Of a stretch of DNA of 64,000 bases, positions 32,550 through 40,657 are shown one piece after another. The notes below the pieces were generated by a model. That model saw nothing but the letters and a program-made list of their open reading frames with translations. It was not told the DNA's origin and did not search any database. The DNA comes from an uncultured Dehalococcoidia bacterium (GTDB lineage Bacteria; Chloroflexota; Dehalococcoidia; Lucifugimonadales; JAAXIE01): positions 2,601,501-2,665,500 of the forward strand of contig OX638353.1 in NCBI GenBank assembly GCA_951813255.1, written 5' to 3'. Within the stretch, counting starts at the first letter, position 1, and each line of letters opens with the position of its first letter. A program made the position numbers and the translations under genes.

Positions 32550-35500
32550 CTACACCCTCTGCACCCCCAACACCACGTCCGCTCCCTCCACCTTCAGCGT
32601 CTCCGTGGCCATGCCTTCGGGCACAGCACCCTCCACCAGTTCATTCGACAGGGTCTCCTGCTGGATGTAGGGAGCGTACTCATTCATGACCCTGCGCACC
32701 TCATCCAGCCCCTCGCCACTATAGAACGTGGTGATGCGGTCCGTCAGTTCGAAGCCTGCCGACCGGCGCAAGTTCTGGATGCGGTGCACCACCTCGCGCG
32801 CCGTCCCCTCGTCTCTCAGGTCGTCCGTCAGCGTGGTGTCAATCGCCACCATCCACGCTTGGTCCAAGGCGACGGAATAGCGGTGCTCCTCACCAGCGTC
32901 TCCGTTGCTCCCGCCGGCACTCCAGTTCACGGACACCACGCCCTCAGGCTGGTCTCCCAGTTGCGCCCGGGCCGCCTGCACCATCTCCGAGGGTCCGTAG
33001 GAAACATCGCACGACTTCACGTTCAGTTCGTCCAGCAACTGGGGGCCAATGAGTTGCAGTGCACCCTCGTCCGCTGCCTGCCAAGGTCCGATGACCACTT
33101 GTGGCAGCGGCTGGCGCACCTTGATGCCCGACTTGGACCGGGCGCTGCGCCCGAGGCTGGCGAGCCGCATGGCAAGGCGCGTGTGCTCCACTAGAGGCTG
33201 GTCGATCAATGCCGCATCCACCTCAGGGAACAAGGCCAGGTGCACGCTGGCGGGAGCGTCGGGATACGCCGTTCGCTCCAGGTTTTGGTACATCTCCTCA
33301 GCCACGAAGGGTGTGTAGGGTGCCAGCAAGCGTCCCACCGTGGTGAGGCAGCGATAAAGTGTCGCATAGGCATCCAGCTTGTCCTCGTCGCTGTCGCTCT
33401 TCCAGAAGCGGCGACGGCTGCGACGCACATACCAGTTGGACAGCCTGTCTACGAACTCCTGGATGCGACGTCCACCAGTGGTCGGGTCGTACTCCTCGAA
33501 GGACTGAGTGACCTCGCCCACCAGCACGTTCAACTCCGATAGCAGCCAGCGGTCCAGCTCGGCCCGTGGCTTCCAGTCGGCGGGAATCTGGTCCGGGTGG
33601 AAGTCGTCCAGCGAGGCGTAAGTGGTGAAGAAGGAGTAGACGTTCCACAGCGTCAGCAGGAACCGCCGCACCACCTCATTCACCAGCGAGTCGGAGAAGC
33701 GCCTTGGCTCGCCGGGTGCCGACGCCGTGAACAGGTACCAGCGGGTGGCATCGGCCCCATGGGCATCGATCACACTCCACGGGTCCACCACGTTGCCGGT
33801 ATGCTTGCTCATCTTCTGGCCCTTGTCGTCCAGGATGAGGCCCAAACAAATCACGTTCCGGAAGCAGGGCTCGTGGGTCAGTAGCGTGGACAAGGCGTGC
33901 AGGCTGTAGAACCAGCCACGGGTCTGGTCAACCGCCTCGCATATGTAGTCTCCCGGGAACCTGCCGTCCGCCTTCAACCCCTCCGTGGTCACATCGTGGG
34001 GCACATGCCACTGCGAGAAGGGCATCGCCCCCGAATCGAACCAAGCGTCCAGCACCTCCGGCGAACGGTGCATCGTATGATTGCACTTGGGGCAGGAGAT
34101 GGTGATTTCGTCCACGTACGGGCGGTGCAGGTCCAAATCATCCAGGTTCGCTCCCCGCCACGACCTCTCGGCAAGCTCGGCCACGCTGCCGATACACTCG
34201 TCGTAGCCACAGCCGTCGCAATGCCAGATGGGGATGGGTGTGCCCCAGTACCGTTCCCGCGACACCGCCCAGTCCACATTGTTCCGCAGCCACTCGCCAA
34301 ACCGCCCCTCGCGGATATAACCGGGATTCCAGTGTATCTCGCTATTCCCGCTGACCAGCCGGTCCTTCACCGCCGTGGTGCGGATGTACCAGGAGGTCTT
34401 GGCGTAGTAGAGCAACGGCGTATTGCAGCGCCAGCAGAAGGGATAGGTATGGCGATAGACCTCACGCCGGTGCAACAGCCCCCGGTCGGCAAGGTCGGCC
34501 ATGATGTCCTCGTCAGCCTCTTTGACGAACTTCCCGGCAAAGGGATACGTGCCAGTGATGTTCCCCAGCAGGTCCACGTTCTGCACGAAGTTCAGTTGCT
34601 GCTGCCGTCCCACACCCAAGTCCTCATCACCAAAGGCAGGTGCAATGTGCACGATACCCGTGCCGTCCTCCATGGAGACGAAATCAGCATCGATGACCCT
34701 AGGCTGGAACTCGTCGGTGCGCTCCAGCAGACCGCGTTCGGAGAAACGGCTGATGTCCATGCCATATTCGCTGGGGTCATACAGCGGCTCATACGTGAGG
34801 GCTACAAGCTCTCGCCCCTTGAATCTCTCCAGCACCGTATGAGACTCGCCCACGGCTGCATCCAGCAAGGCCGATGCCAGCACCAGCCTGTCACCACTTT
34901 CCTGTTGTACTAAGCTGTATTCAGCATCGGGGTCTACGGCCAGCGCGGTATTCCCCGGCAACGTCCACGGCGTTGTCGTCCAAGCTAGGAAGTGCACGTC
35001 TCCGTGGCCCGTCAGGCACCCGTAAACGTCGCTTGAATCTCCGCGTGATACGTCCCATCCCGTAAGCCGGAACTTGATGAACACTGATGGATCCGGCGTG
35101 TCCTCCTCATACCCCAGTGCCACTTCATGCGAACTCAGGCTGGTGACGCATCGTGGACAATGGGGCGTTCCCTTCATGTCTTGGTACACCAGGCCCTGGT
35201 CCCACAGCTGCTTGATGATCCACCAGCCCGTCTCGATGTAGGAATTGTGCAGGGTGACGTAGGGGTCCTCCATGTCCACCCAGAACCCCACCCGGTCGGT
35301 CATCCGCTCCCACTCGCGCACGTACCGGAACACGCTCTCGCGGCAGTGACGGTTGAATTCCTCGATGCCGTAGTTCTCAATCTCCCGCTTGGTGGTCAGA
35401 CCCAGCTCTCGCTCTACCTCCAACTCCACTGGCAACCCGTGGGTGTCCCAGCCACCCTTTCGCAGGCACTGGTACCCCTTCATTGTCTTGTATCGGCAGA

Positions 35501-35702
35501 TGATGTCCTTGAACACTCTCGCCAATACGTGGTGAATCCCAGGCATGCCGTTGGCGGTGGGCGGTCCTTCATACAACATGAAGCGGGGGCCGCCCTCTCG
35601 CTCACTCTCAGTGCGACGGAAGATGTCCTCTTCCTTCCAGAACTGCAGAACGCCCTCCTCCATCTCTGGAAGGCTGACTCTGCTGGGCACAGCTTTGAAC
35701 AT
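32550..35702 (-). CDS. ileS: Isoleucyl-tRNA synthetase
   Basis: 1050 residues, complete. The HIGH-type motif is in TANGMPGIHHVLARVFKD and the KMSKS-type motif in DDKGQKMSKHTGNVVDPW. The editing domain begins with FLAWTTTPWTLPGNTAL. A Cys-pair zinc site is at CPKC (and CDGCGYDEC). The C-terminal anticodon-binding domain contains SNWYVRRSRRRFW. Length and the KMSKH/GIHH signatures point to the second bacterial type, which resembles eukaryotic enzymes and is often mupirocin-insensitive (known for the type, not shown here). No T-box is seen in the 126 bp upstream. Confidence 0.96.
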   Translation of the reverse strand: MFKAVPSRVSLPEMEEGVLQFWKEEDIFRRTESEREGGPRFMLYEGPPTANGMPGIHHVLARVFKDIICRYKTMKGYQCLRKGGWDTHGLPVELEVERELGLTTKREIENYGIEEFNRHCRESVFRYVREWERMTDRVGFWVDMEDPYVTLHNSYIETGWWIIKQLWDQGLVYQDMKGTPHCPRCVTSLSSHEVALGYEEDTPDPSVFIKFRLTGWDVSRGDSSDVYGCLTGHGDVHFLAWTTTPWTLPGNTALAVDPDAEYSLVQQESGDRLVLASALLDAAVGESHTVLERFKGRELVALTYEPLYDPSEYGMDISRFSERGLLERTDEFQPRVIDADFVSMEDGTGIVHIAPAFGDEDLGVGRQQQLNFVQNVDLLGNITGTYPFAGKFVKEADEDIMADLADRGLLHRREVYRHTYPFCWRCNTPLLYYAKTSWYIRTTAVKDRLVSGNSEIHWNPGYIREGRFGEWLRNNVDWAVSRERYWGTPIPIWHCDGCGYDECIGSVAELAERSWRGANLDDLDLHRPYVDEITISCPKCNHTMHRSPEVLDAWFDSGAMPFSQWHVPHDVTTEGLKADGRFPGDYICEAVDQTRGWFYSLHALSTLLTHEPCFRNVICLGLILDDKGQKMSKHTGNVVDPWSVIDAHGADATRWYLFTASAPGEPRRFSDSLVNEVVRRFLLTLWNVYSFFTTYASLDDFHPDQIPADWKPRAELDRWLLSELNVLVGEVTQSFEEYDPTTGGRRIQEFVDRLSNWYVRRSRRRFWKSDSDEDKLDAYATLYRCLTTVGRLLAPYTPFVAEEMYQNLERTAYPDAPASVHLALFPEVDAALIDQPLVEHTRLAMRLASLGRSARSKSGIKVRQPLPQVVIGPWQAADEGALQLIGPQLLDELNVKSCDVSYGPSEMVQAARAQLGDQPEGVVSVNWSAGGSNGDAGEEHRYSVALDQAWMVAIDTTLTDDLRDEGTAREVVHRIQNLRRSAGFELTDRITTFYSGEGLDEVRRVMNEYAPYIQQETLSNELVEGAVPEGMATETLKVEGADVVLGVQRV

Positions 35703-35734
35703 TAGTACCTCTGGGTTGAATAGTTGGGTCAGGT

Positions 35735-35785
35735 AGCCGGGAAAGCCTATCTAACCGTGCGGCAAGGTGTCAACAGGACTGCTCT
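35735..35785. repeat. Imperfect 51-bp direct repeat, left copy
   Basis: 37 of 51 bases match 36585-36635, including GCCTATC, GGCAAGG, GTCAAC and GGACTG in the same order. The two copies lie on either side of the third vapBC module, one upstream of ileS and one upstream of vapB. Confidence 0.55.
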
Positions 35786-35828
35786 CGGATGGTTAGGCCT
35801 GTCGGAAGATTAGTGGCCGATAATCCGG

Positions 35829-36287
35829 TCAGTCTTTGGGGACAGCCAGAACGAAATCGGCCCATTCGTCGATTCGGGCCGGGTCCAGCCTTACAATGCC
35901 CTCCAGCCGCTCGAAGTCGGTGTCTGCCGAGATGATGTGGTCACTTCCGAGCCGGTGCATAACCGCCGCATGCACCAAGTCTCGGGCGCTGACCCCCGTA
36001 TAACGATCCGCCAACCCAATCGCCCTCATGACGTCCTCAGCGTGCACTGGCTCGATCAGACCCTGCATAATCTCGGCTAAAGCCTGCACCACTTCCCGAC
36101 CCAAGGCCCATCGGCCCAACGCCAAGTAGCGATGCAGCAGTTCTTGGAGGACTTCAGAGTCGGTTACGAATGCTTCTGGCTCATGGACTACCATCCTCAG
36201 GATACGGGAGCATGGCTCCTTGTACGGATGGTCCCTGCCAGCCGCGTAGATGGGAATGTTGGCGTCAATGAAGACCGCCGGGTTCAT
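35829..36287 (-). CDS. vapC: PIN-domain toxin (VapC family)
   Basis: 152 residues from the ATG at 36285-36287. AVFIDANIPIYAAG gives the first Asp, DSEVLQELLHRYLA the Glu, VSARDLVHAAVM and ISADTDFERL the others. The HPYKEPCSRIL region is typical of the group with a larger insertion. It overlaps the antitoxin gene by 23 bp. Flanked by imperfect direct repeats. Confidence 0.9.
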   Translation of the reverse strand: MNPAVFIDANIPIYAAGRDHPYKEPCSRILRMVVHEPEAFVTDSEVLQELLHRYLALGRWALGREVVQALAEIMQGLIEPVHAEDVMRAIGLADRYTGVSARDLVHAAVMHRLGSDHIISADTDFERLEGIVRLDPARIDEWADFVLAVPKD

Positions 36288-36516
36288 GTGCTCCTTCCAA
36301 TTCGCGGGCAAGGCTGTCAGGGTCCGGGGAGTCTTCTAGGTTCAACCTTATCAACTTCTCCACTGCCAGTTCGCGACGGTTACGCAGAATATCTGCGTAG
36401 GCCCCGTCGATGAGGCGGCGTACCACTTCGGAGATGGGTACTCCGTTCTCTCGGGCCAGTTCCTCCAACCGCTGTCGGTGCTCTGCATCCAGCCGTACAT
36501 CCAATCGGTTTGTCAT
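36265..36516 (-). CDS. vapB: Ribbon-helix-helix antitoxin (CopG/VapB type)
   Basis: 83 residues from the ATG at 36514-36516. MTNRLDVRLDAEHRQRLEELARENG followed by ISEVVRRLIDGAY (written here in two parts) is a classic CopG-like ribbon-helix-helix. The C-terminal 35 residues (EKLIRLNLEDSPDPDSL) would contact the toxin. The longer frame upstream is rejected because it shows no similarity. Confidence 0.88.
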   Translation of the reverse strand: MTNRLDVRLDAEHRQRLEELARENGVPISEVVRRLIDGAYADILRNRRELAVEKLIRLNLEDSPDPDSLARELEGAHEPGGLH

Positions 36517-36584
36517 AGCTGCTTCCTGTACGGAACAACAAGTGTGGCACCCATTATCCCTTGGGCCAGGCTGTAGGGTCAACA

Positions 36585-36635
36585 GGCCGAAAATGCCTAT
36601 CGAATTACCTGGCAAGGCGTCAACGGGACTGGTCT
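36585..36635. repeat. Imperfect 51-bp direct repeat, right copy
   Basis: Mate of 35735-35785. It lies about 70 bp upstream of the antitoxin start. Could be a shared regulatory element or the duplicated edge of an insertion. Confidence 0.55.
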
Positions 36636-36758
36636 GCCCAATGCATCCTGCCCCCGCTGATCCAACATCGGTCAACCCGCCCCACGAGGCCATGTCAACA
36701 TAACCCCGTTTCCGCTAAACTAGTAGGGTACGGCTGTAATTCTAGGAGGAGGGAAAGG

Positions 36759-37154
36759 ATGGCACCGATACTGAATCATACCATTGTCCGTTCCAGCGAC
36801 AAGTGGGCATCCGCCGAGTTCTTCGCCCGGATCATGGGGCTGGAGGTAGAGCGCAATTCCCCTACTCACTTCGCGCCGGTCAAGATCAATGACAACCTCT
36901 TCTTCGACTTCGATGACGGGCGCGACCCCATTGCCCACGAGCACTACGCATTCCATGTGGACGACGAAGAGTTCGACGCCATCTTCGACCGGGTCAAGAC
37001 CGAAGGTCTGTCCTACGGCAGCGAACCCTTCGCGCAGGACAACATGAAGGTCTACGACACTTGGGGCGGGCGCGGCATCTACTTCCATGAGCTTAACGGG
37101 CACAGCATCGAGATTTTCACCCGCCGCAGCCCCGACGGCTCGTACCCGCCGTAA
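36759..37154 (+). CDS. VOC family protein
   Basis: 131 residues. Metal ligands fit His7 in LNHTIVRS, His in HEHYAFHVD and Glu in GHSIEIFTR. DKWASAEFFARIMGLEV is the typical first helix. It differs clearly from the VOC pair at 27-28 kb, so it is a separate family member. ATG behind AGGAGGAGGG, a very strong ribosome site. Substrate unknown. Confidence 0.88.
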   Translation: MAPILNHTIVRSSDKWASAEFFARIMGLEVERNSPTHFAPVKINDNLFFDFDDGRDPIAHEHYAFHVDDEEFDAIFDRVKTEGLSYGSEPFAQDNMKVYDTWGGRGIYFHELNGHSIEIFTRRSPDGSYPP

Positions 37155-37187
37155 GGCGCCCTTCGGCAGGATGTGCGAGGTGAGGAA

Positions 37188-37682
37188 TTGACCCAGGGAC
37201 TGATCGGTGGTGCTGCGGCTGCGCTGGTGTCTGTCTTGGTCTCCCTGCCTCTCCATTCACCCAACGACGCCCTGTTCAACACCCTTTTCGTGGCCATAGG
37301 CGCCTTGCTCGTGGGTCTCGCCGCCGGGGTCCTGTGGGTCCTCCTGACCCGCGGGCGCAACCCACGGTTGCGGTTCCTCCTGCTTTGGGCGTTGGCTTTC
37401 GCGGCAGCCATCGGCCTCGCCTTTGCCATGAACACCCAGTTGGACCGGTCCGTCTCCTTCGGCGTCCCCATCGCCGTCATTATCTTCGGCATCGTCGCCG
37501 CCTCAATGATGCTCGAACCCTACTTGCGCCCCTTGAGCAGTTGGCGGGTTGCGTTGGTTGCCATAGCAGCCGCCGGCGCGCTGGGCGGAGCCCTCATCAC
37601 CCAAGGCGACCAGGAAAGCGGAGAACTGAGTTTGCCTCCCCGCGCCAGCGCCATCACCACCACCGCACACGATTTATCCTAA
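37188..37682 (+). CDS. Putative membrane protein with four to five helices
   Basis: About 164 residues. Hydrophobic segments are near residues 5-22 (GLIGGAAAALVSVLVSL), 32-55, 65-85 (LLWALAFAAAIGLAF), 95-110 and 120-140. A short polar C-terminal tail follows. The TTG at 37188 with GAGGTGAGG upstream is preferred; GTG at 37173 is possible. No family recognised. It precedes the YceI-like lipoprotein by 16 bp and is probably in the same transcript. Confidence 0.65.
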   Translation: MTQGLIGGAAAALVSVLVSLPLHSPNDALFNTLFVAIGALLVGLAAGVLWVLLTRGRNPRLRFLLLWALAFAAAIGLAFAMNTQLDRSVSFGVPIAVIIFGIVAASMMLEPYLRPLSSWRVALVAIAAAGALGGALITQGDQESGELSLPPRASAITTTAHDLS

Positions 37683-37698
37683 GGAGTGCTGATATCTG

Positions 37699-39147
37699 AT
37701 GTTACGGAACAGACCCGCTGCCCGCATCCCTGCCCTCATCATCCTTTTCGCCACTCTCCTGCTCACTCTGGCCCTTCTTGCCTGCGGCGGTGGCGACGAT
37801 GAAGAGGCCACCCAGAGCCCTACATCAACCCCAGCCGCCACAACAGCCGCCGCTGAGCCCTCTGTAGCTGCCACAAGTCAGCCAACCCCTGACGCGACCC
37901 CGGAAGCTATGCCAGAGCCAGCCCCTGTTGAAGAGGGTCCACGCCAGATCGGAGACGTTGAAGGCATCGTCTTCCAAGTCGGCGACGGCTCCCAAGCCAC
38001 CTTCACCGTGACCGAGCAACTGCAATCCCTGTCCCTGCCCAACGACGCCGTTGTACGCACCACGGTCCTTTCAGGTCACGTCAGCTTGGACGGCGGCGAA
38101 TCAGTTATTGACATCGACCTCCATTCGATGTCTAGTGACAGCTCCTTTAGGGACAGGTACATACGCCAGAGAATGTTCCCCGATACCCCCACAGGTACCT
38201 TCAGCGTCCAGGGTCTCAACGAATTGCCTGCGGGCTTCACCGATGGCGACGAAGTAGATGCTACGGTGGATGGTGAACTCACCATAGGCTCAGTCGTCAC
38301 CCCGCTGTCCTTCGAGGTGACTGCCCGGGATGACGGTGACGTGGTCTACCTCCATGGACGCACCGCCTTCACCTGGGATCAACTCCAGATAGGGAAGCCC
38401 ATCGCAGGGCCCGTAGTGAGCGTTGAAGACGAGGTGCGGGTCGAGGTCTTGGTCGCCGCACGCCCCGGTGGAGACGCCATGGCCATGGAGCCCGCCGCGG
38501 CTATAGAGCCCACCGCCATGCCTGAGCCCGCCCCTGCCGGTACGCCTCCGCCCCCAGCCCCGGTGACTCCGCCGGGCCCATCCATGCCTGGCTCCAGCGT
38601 CCTTATCATCCCGCCACTCGATGGCAACGCCCAAGCCTTCCTCGACCAGTTGCCCTCAGACGAAGCCTCATGCGTGAGTGGCGCAGTGCCCGCGGACCAG
38701 CTTGCCATGGCCATGGGACCCGCTGGCCCCTCCGGCCCGGCTGGCGAGGCCCTCCTTGGCTGTCTCAGTGACCGGACGGTAGCGCGCATCACGCTGGGTA
38801 CTGCACTTGGCATGGCGGGGAAACTCAGCCCTGAAAGCCAAGCCTGCCTGAGTAGCCAACTCGACAATGAAGGCGCAACAGCCTCGGTTGCAGGACAGTT
38901 GAGGTCACAGGTGACCGGTGCGCCGGCGGGCCCTGCCTCCATGTTCGCGATGATACCCTTTATGCAGTGCCTGAATGCCGATGAGGCCGCAACCGCGGGC
39001 TTGGGCGACCCCGACCAGATAGCATGCTTCCTGGAAGAACTGGGTCCCGAAGGTTTGGCCGCCCTTTCTGAACCCTCGGAAGATCCGGCCCAGATGGGAG
39101 CATTGTTCCAAGCCGCCCTCACCTGCGGTATGGCCGGGGGACCCTAA
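37699..39147 (+). CDS. Lipoprotein with YceI-like lipid-binding domain and Cys-containing C-terminal domain
   Basis: 482 residues. The signal peptide ends in a lipobox (LALLAC, Cys29). A Thr/Pro/Ala-rich linker follows. Residues from about 85 to 255 fit the YceI beta-barrel (SQATFTVTEQL, DLHSMSSDSSFRDRYIR, ELTIGSVVTPLSFEVT), which binds isoprenoid-type lipids. A second Pro-rich linker leads to a helical C-terminal domain of about 180 residues with six Cys (EASCVSGAV, LLGCLSD, SQACLSSQ, MQCLNAD, IACFLEE, LTCGMAG), probably disulfide-bonded outside the cell. Full role unknown. Confidence 0.78.
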   Translation: MLRNRPAARIPALIILFATLLLTLALLACGGGDDEEATQSPTSTPAATTAAAEPSVAATSQPTPDATPEAMPEPAPVEEGPRQIGDVEGIVFQVGDGSQATFTVTEQLQSLSLPNDAVVRTTVLSGHVSLDGGESVIDIDLHSMSSDSSFRDRYIRQRMFPDTPTGTFSVQGLNELPAGFTDGDEVDATVDGELTIGSVVTPLSFEVTARDDGDVVYLHGRTAFTWDQLQIGKPIAGPVVSVEDEVRVEVLVAARPGGDAMAMEPAAAIEPTAMPEPAPAGTPPPPAPVTPPGPSMPGSSVLIIPPLDGNAQAFLDQLPSDEASCVSGAVPADQLAMAMGPAGPSGPAGEALLGCLSDRTVARITLGTALGMAGKLSPESQACLSSQLDNEGATASVAGQLRSQVTGAPAGPASMFAMIPFMQCLNADEAATAGLGDPDQIACFLEELGPEGLAALSEPSEDPAQMGALFQAALTCGMAGGP

Positions 39148-39167
39148 GTTCCTGCAAGGGTGCTTCC

Positions 39168-39200
39168 CCCAGCAACTGTTGCCATCGAACAGTTGCTGGG
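39168..39200 (+). terminator. Hairpin terminator after the YceI-like lipoprotein gene
   Basis: CCCAGCAACTGTT (39168-39180) pairs perfectly with AACAGTTGCTGGG (39188-39200) around a 7-nt loop. There is no T-run, so it may act as a transcript-end or stability hairpin. Confidence 0.6.
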
Positions 39201-39292
39201 AGGGTGCCCTACGGCCCAACGCCACGCTTCTTGCAAGGAAGTATCGAAAGGTTAACAGGTGGTCTTGGGAAGGACGAGGCTAAGGGGGTTGG

Positions 39293-39369
39293 TGGCGACC
39301 CGGATGGGACTCGAACCCACGATCTCTGCCTTGACAGGGCAGTATGTTAACCAGCTACACCACCGGGCC
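39293..39369 (-). tRNA. tRNA-Asp (anticodon GTC)
   Basis: Read on the minus strand, GGCCCGG (39369-39363) pairs with CCGGGTC (39303-39297) with one G-U. The anticodon arm CTGCC/GGCAG holds loop CTGTCAA with anticodon GTC. The T-arm GTGGG/CCCAC holds TTCGAGT. The discriminator G at 39296 is followed by an encoded CCA (39295-39293). Confidence 0.95.
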
Positions 39370-39506
39370 GTGTGTAGGACAGTAACCAACATTGTATTCC
39401 GCAGGCCGCCCGCTGGTCAATCGCCCGACGCGTCGGGTAGCATTTGGTAAACTGGTGCAAGTTGGTGAGACTAACCAACTCTGTGTTAGCCTGGGTTTAG
39501 AGAGGC

Positions 39507-39713
39507 ATGACGAAAGGTGTCCGAGTGGAGATCGAGTACCGCCATATGGACACCCGTGTGGTGAGGCTGGAAACGGAAATCGCTCACTTGGCTACCAAGA
39601 CCGACCTCGCTCAGATGGAAACACGGATGACCCGCTGGATGATCGCCACGGTGCTGACAATCGCGGCGGTTGCCGCTGCTGCTATATCCGTCCTGGTAAG
39701 TACACTAGCCTAG
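39507..39713 (+). CDS. Small coiled-coil/single-TM protein
   Basis: 68 residues. A heptad-like helix (RVVRLETEIAHLATKTDLAQMETRM) is followed by one membrane helix (MIATVLTIAAVAAAAISVLV). The layout recalls DUF1640-type small membrane proteins, where several LATKTDLA-like repeats precede a C-terminal TM. Ribosome site AGAGAGG. Eleven bases before the next small gene. Function unknown. Confidence 0.6.
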   Translation: MTKGVRVEIEYRHMDTRVVRLETEIAHLATKTDLAQMETRMTRWMIATVLTIAAVAAAAISVLVSTLA

Positions 39714-39723
39714 GAAAGCTGGC

Positions 39724-39924
39724 ATGGGTACGATCAACATCAACTTCACTACGCCCACCGATCCTCAAGCCGAACCCCTGATTTATCTGGACTTCGATGG
39801 AACTGCGTTTTCGTTCCCTCTGTCCGGAGCGAAGACGCTCCGCGATTATCTCAGCAACATGATCAATGAGGCCCAAGCTGCCCAAGAACGTCGGCGGCCC
39901 GAGCACCTCAAGAGAGCAGAGTAA
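39724..39924 (+). CDS. Small hypothetical protein
   Basis: 66 residues, with AGGAAAG just upstream of the ATG. The first half is strand-rich (GTININFTTP, LIYLDFDGTAFSFPL), the second a charged helix (DYLSNMINEAQAAQERRR). No family recognised. Probably co-transcribed with the preceding small membrane protein gene. Confidence 0.5.
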   Translation: MGTININFTTPTDPQAEPLIYLDFDGTAFSFPLSGAKTLRDYLSNMINEAQAAQERRRPEHLKRAE

Positions 39925-39987
39925 AGGACTCCTCTACGCCGTGGGGGCCGTGGGAGATTGACACACTACCGGGTCTGGATCCGGCCG

Positions 39988-40602
39988 TTACCGCGGGAAC
40001 ACCACGCTCTTCCACCGCCGCTCCTTCAACGCAGCAATGATGGGTTGGGCCGACCGGGCCATGTAGGTGCACACCACCAGCGCGGTCATAGACCACGCCA
40101 TAACCACCACAAAAGTGCTCTGCCATGTCACGGTCACCGCGATATCGAAGGCGATGAACCCGGCAAACGCTGCCGTCACCAAGTGGCGCGTCGCCAGCAT
40201 AAGCAGAGCGGCGGCCCCCACAACGATGGCAGCATAGACGGGTGACAGGGCCAGCCCGATGCCCAGCACCGTAGCTGCCCCCTTGCCCCCACGGAACTTC
40301 AGGAAGATGGGCCAGTTGTGCCCCGCAAGCGCCGCTGCTGCCCCCAAACCCGATACCCACTCCGGAGCGCCCAGCCATGCCGGCAGGAAGAACCCTACCG
40401 CACCCTTGCCAGCGTCGGCGACCAGCACGGCCACGCCCCCAGCCGGTCCCAACTGCGAGTAGGTGTTCAGTGCCCCCACGTTCCGGCTGCCCACCGTGCG
40501 TATGTCGATCCCCTTCAGCCACCTGATCAGCAGGTAAGCCGATGGAATCGACCCCACAAAGTAGGCTAGCACCACTCCGGCAATGGCTCCCGCTAACTCC
40601 AT
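39988..40602 (-). CDS. plsY: Acyl-phosphate:glycerol-3-phosphate acyltransferase
   Basis: 204 residues, integral membrane protein; first acylation in phospholipid synthesis using acyl-phosphate. The three PlsY motifs are present: GSIPSAYLL near the N-terminus, GSRNVGALNTY, and GHNWPIFLKFRGGKGAAT. Five or more membrane helices and normal length. No plsX is in the window. ATG start. Confidence 0.95.
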   Translation of the reverse strand: MELAGAIAGVVLAYFVGSIPSAYLLIRWLKGIDIRTVGSRNVGALNTYSQLGPAGGVAVLVADAGKGAVGFFLPAWLGAPEWVSGLGAAAALAGHNWPIFLKFRGGKGAATVLGIGLALSPVYAAIVVGAAALLMLATRHLVTAAFAGFIAFDIAVTVTWQSTFVVVMAWSMTALVVCTYMARSAQPIIAALKERRWKSVVFPR

Positions 40603-40657
40603 GCCACGTCCTCTACTCCAGTCCTGGTGATTGTCTTGTAGGAATCCTCAGCCGGAC

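Noticed and set aside
33897..34913. 338-residue plus-strand frame
   Set aside because: Antisense to ileS.
35703..35828. T-box riboswitch upstream of ileS
   Set aside because: Only 126 bp are available and no T-box core sequence or terminator/antiterminator pair could be seen.
39259..39450. 63-residue frame beginning near the tRNA-Asp gene
   Set aside because: It is a translation of the tRNA-Asp complement, a frequent artefact.
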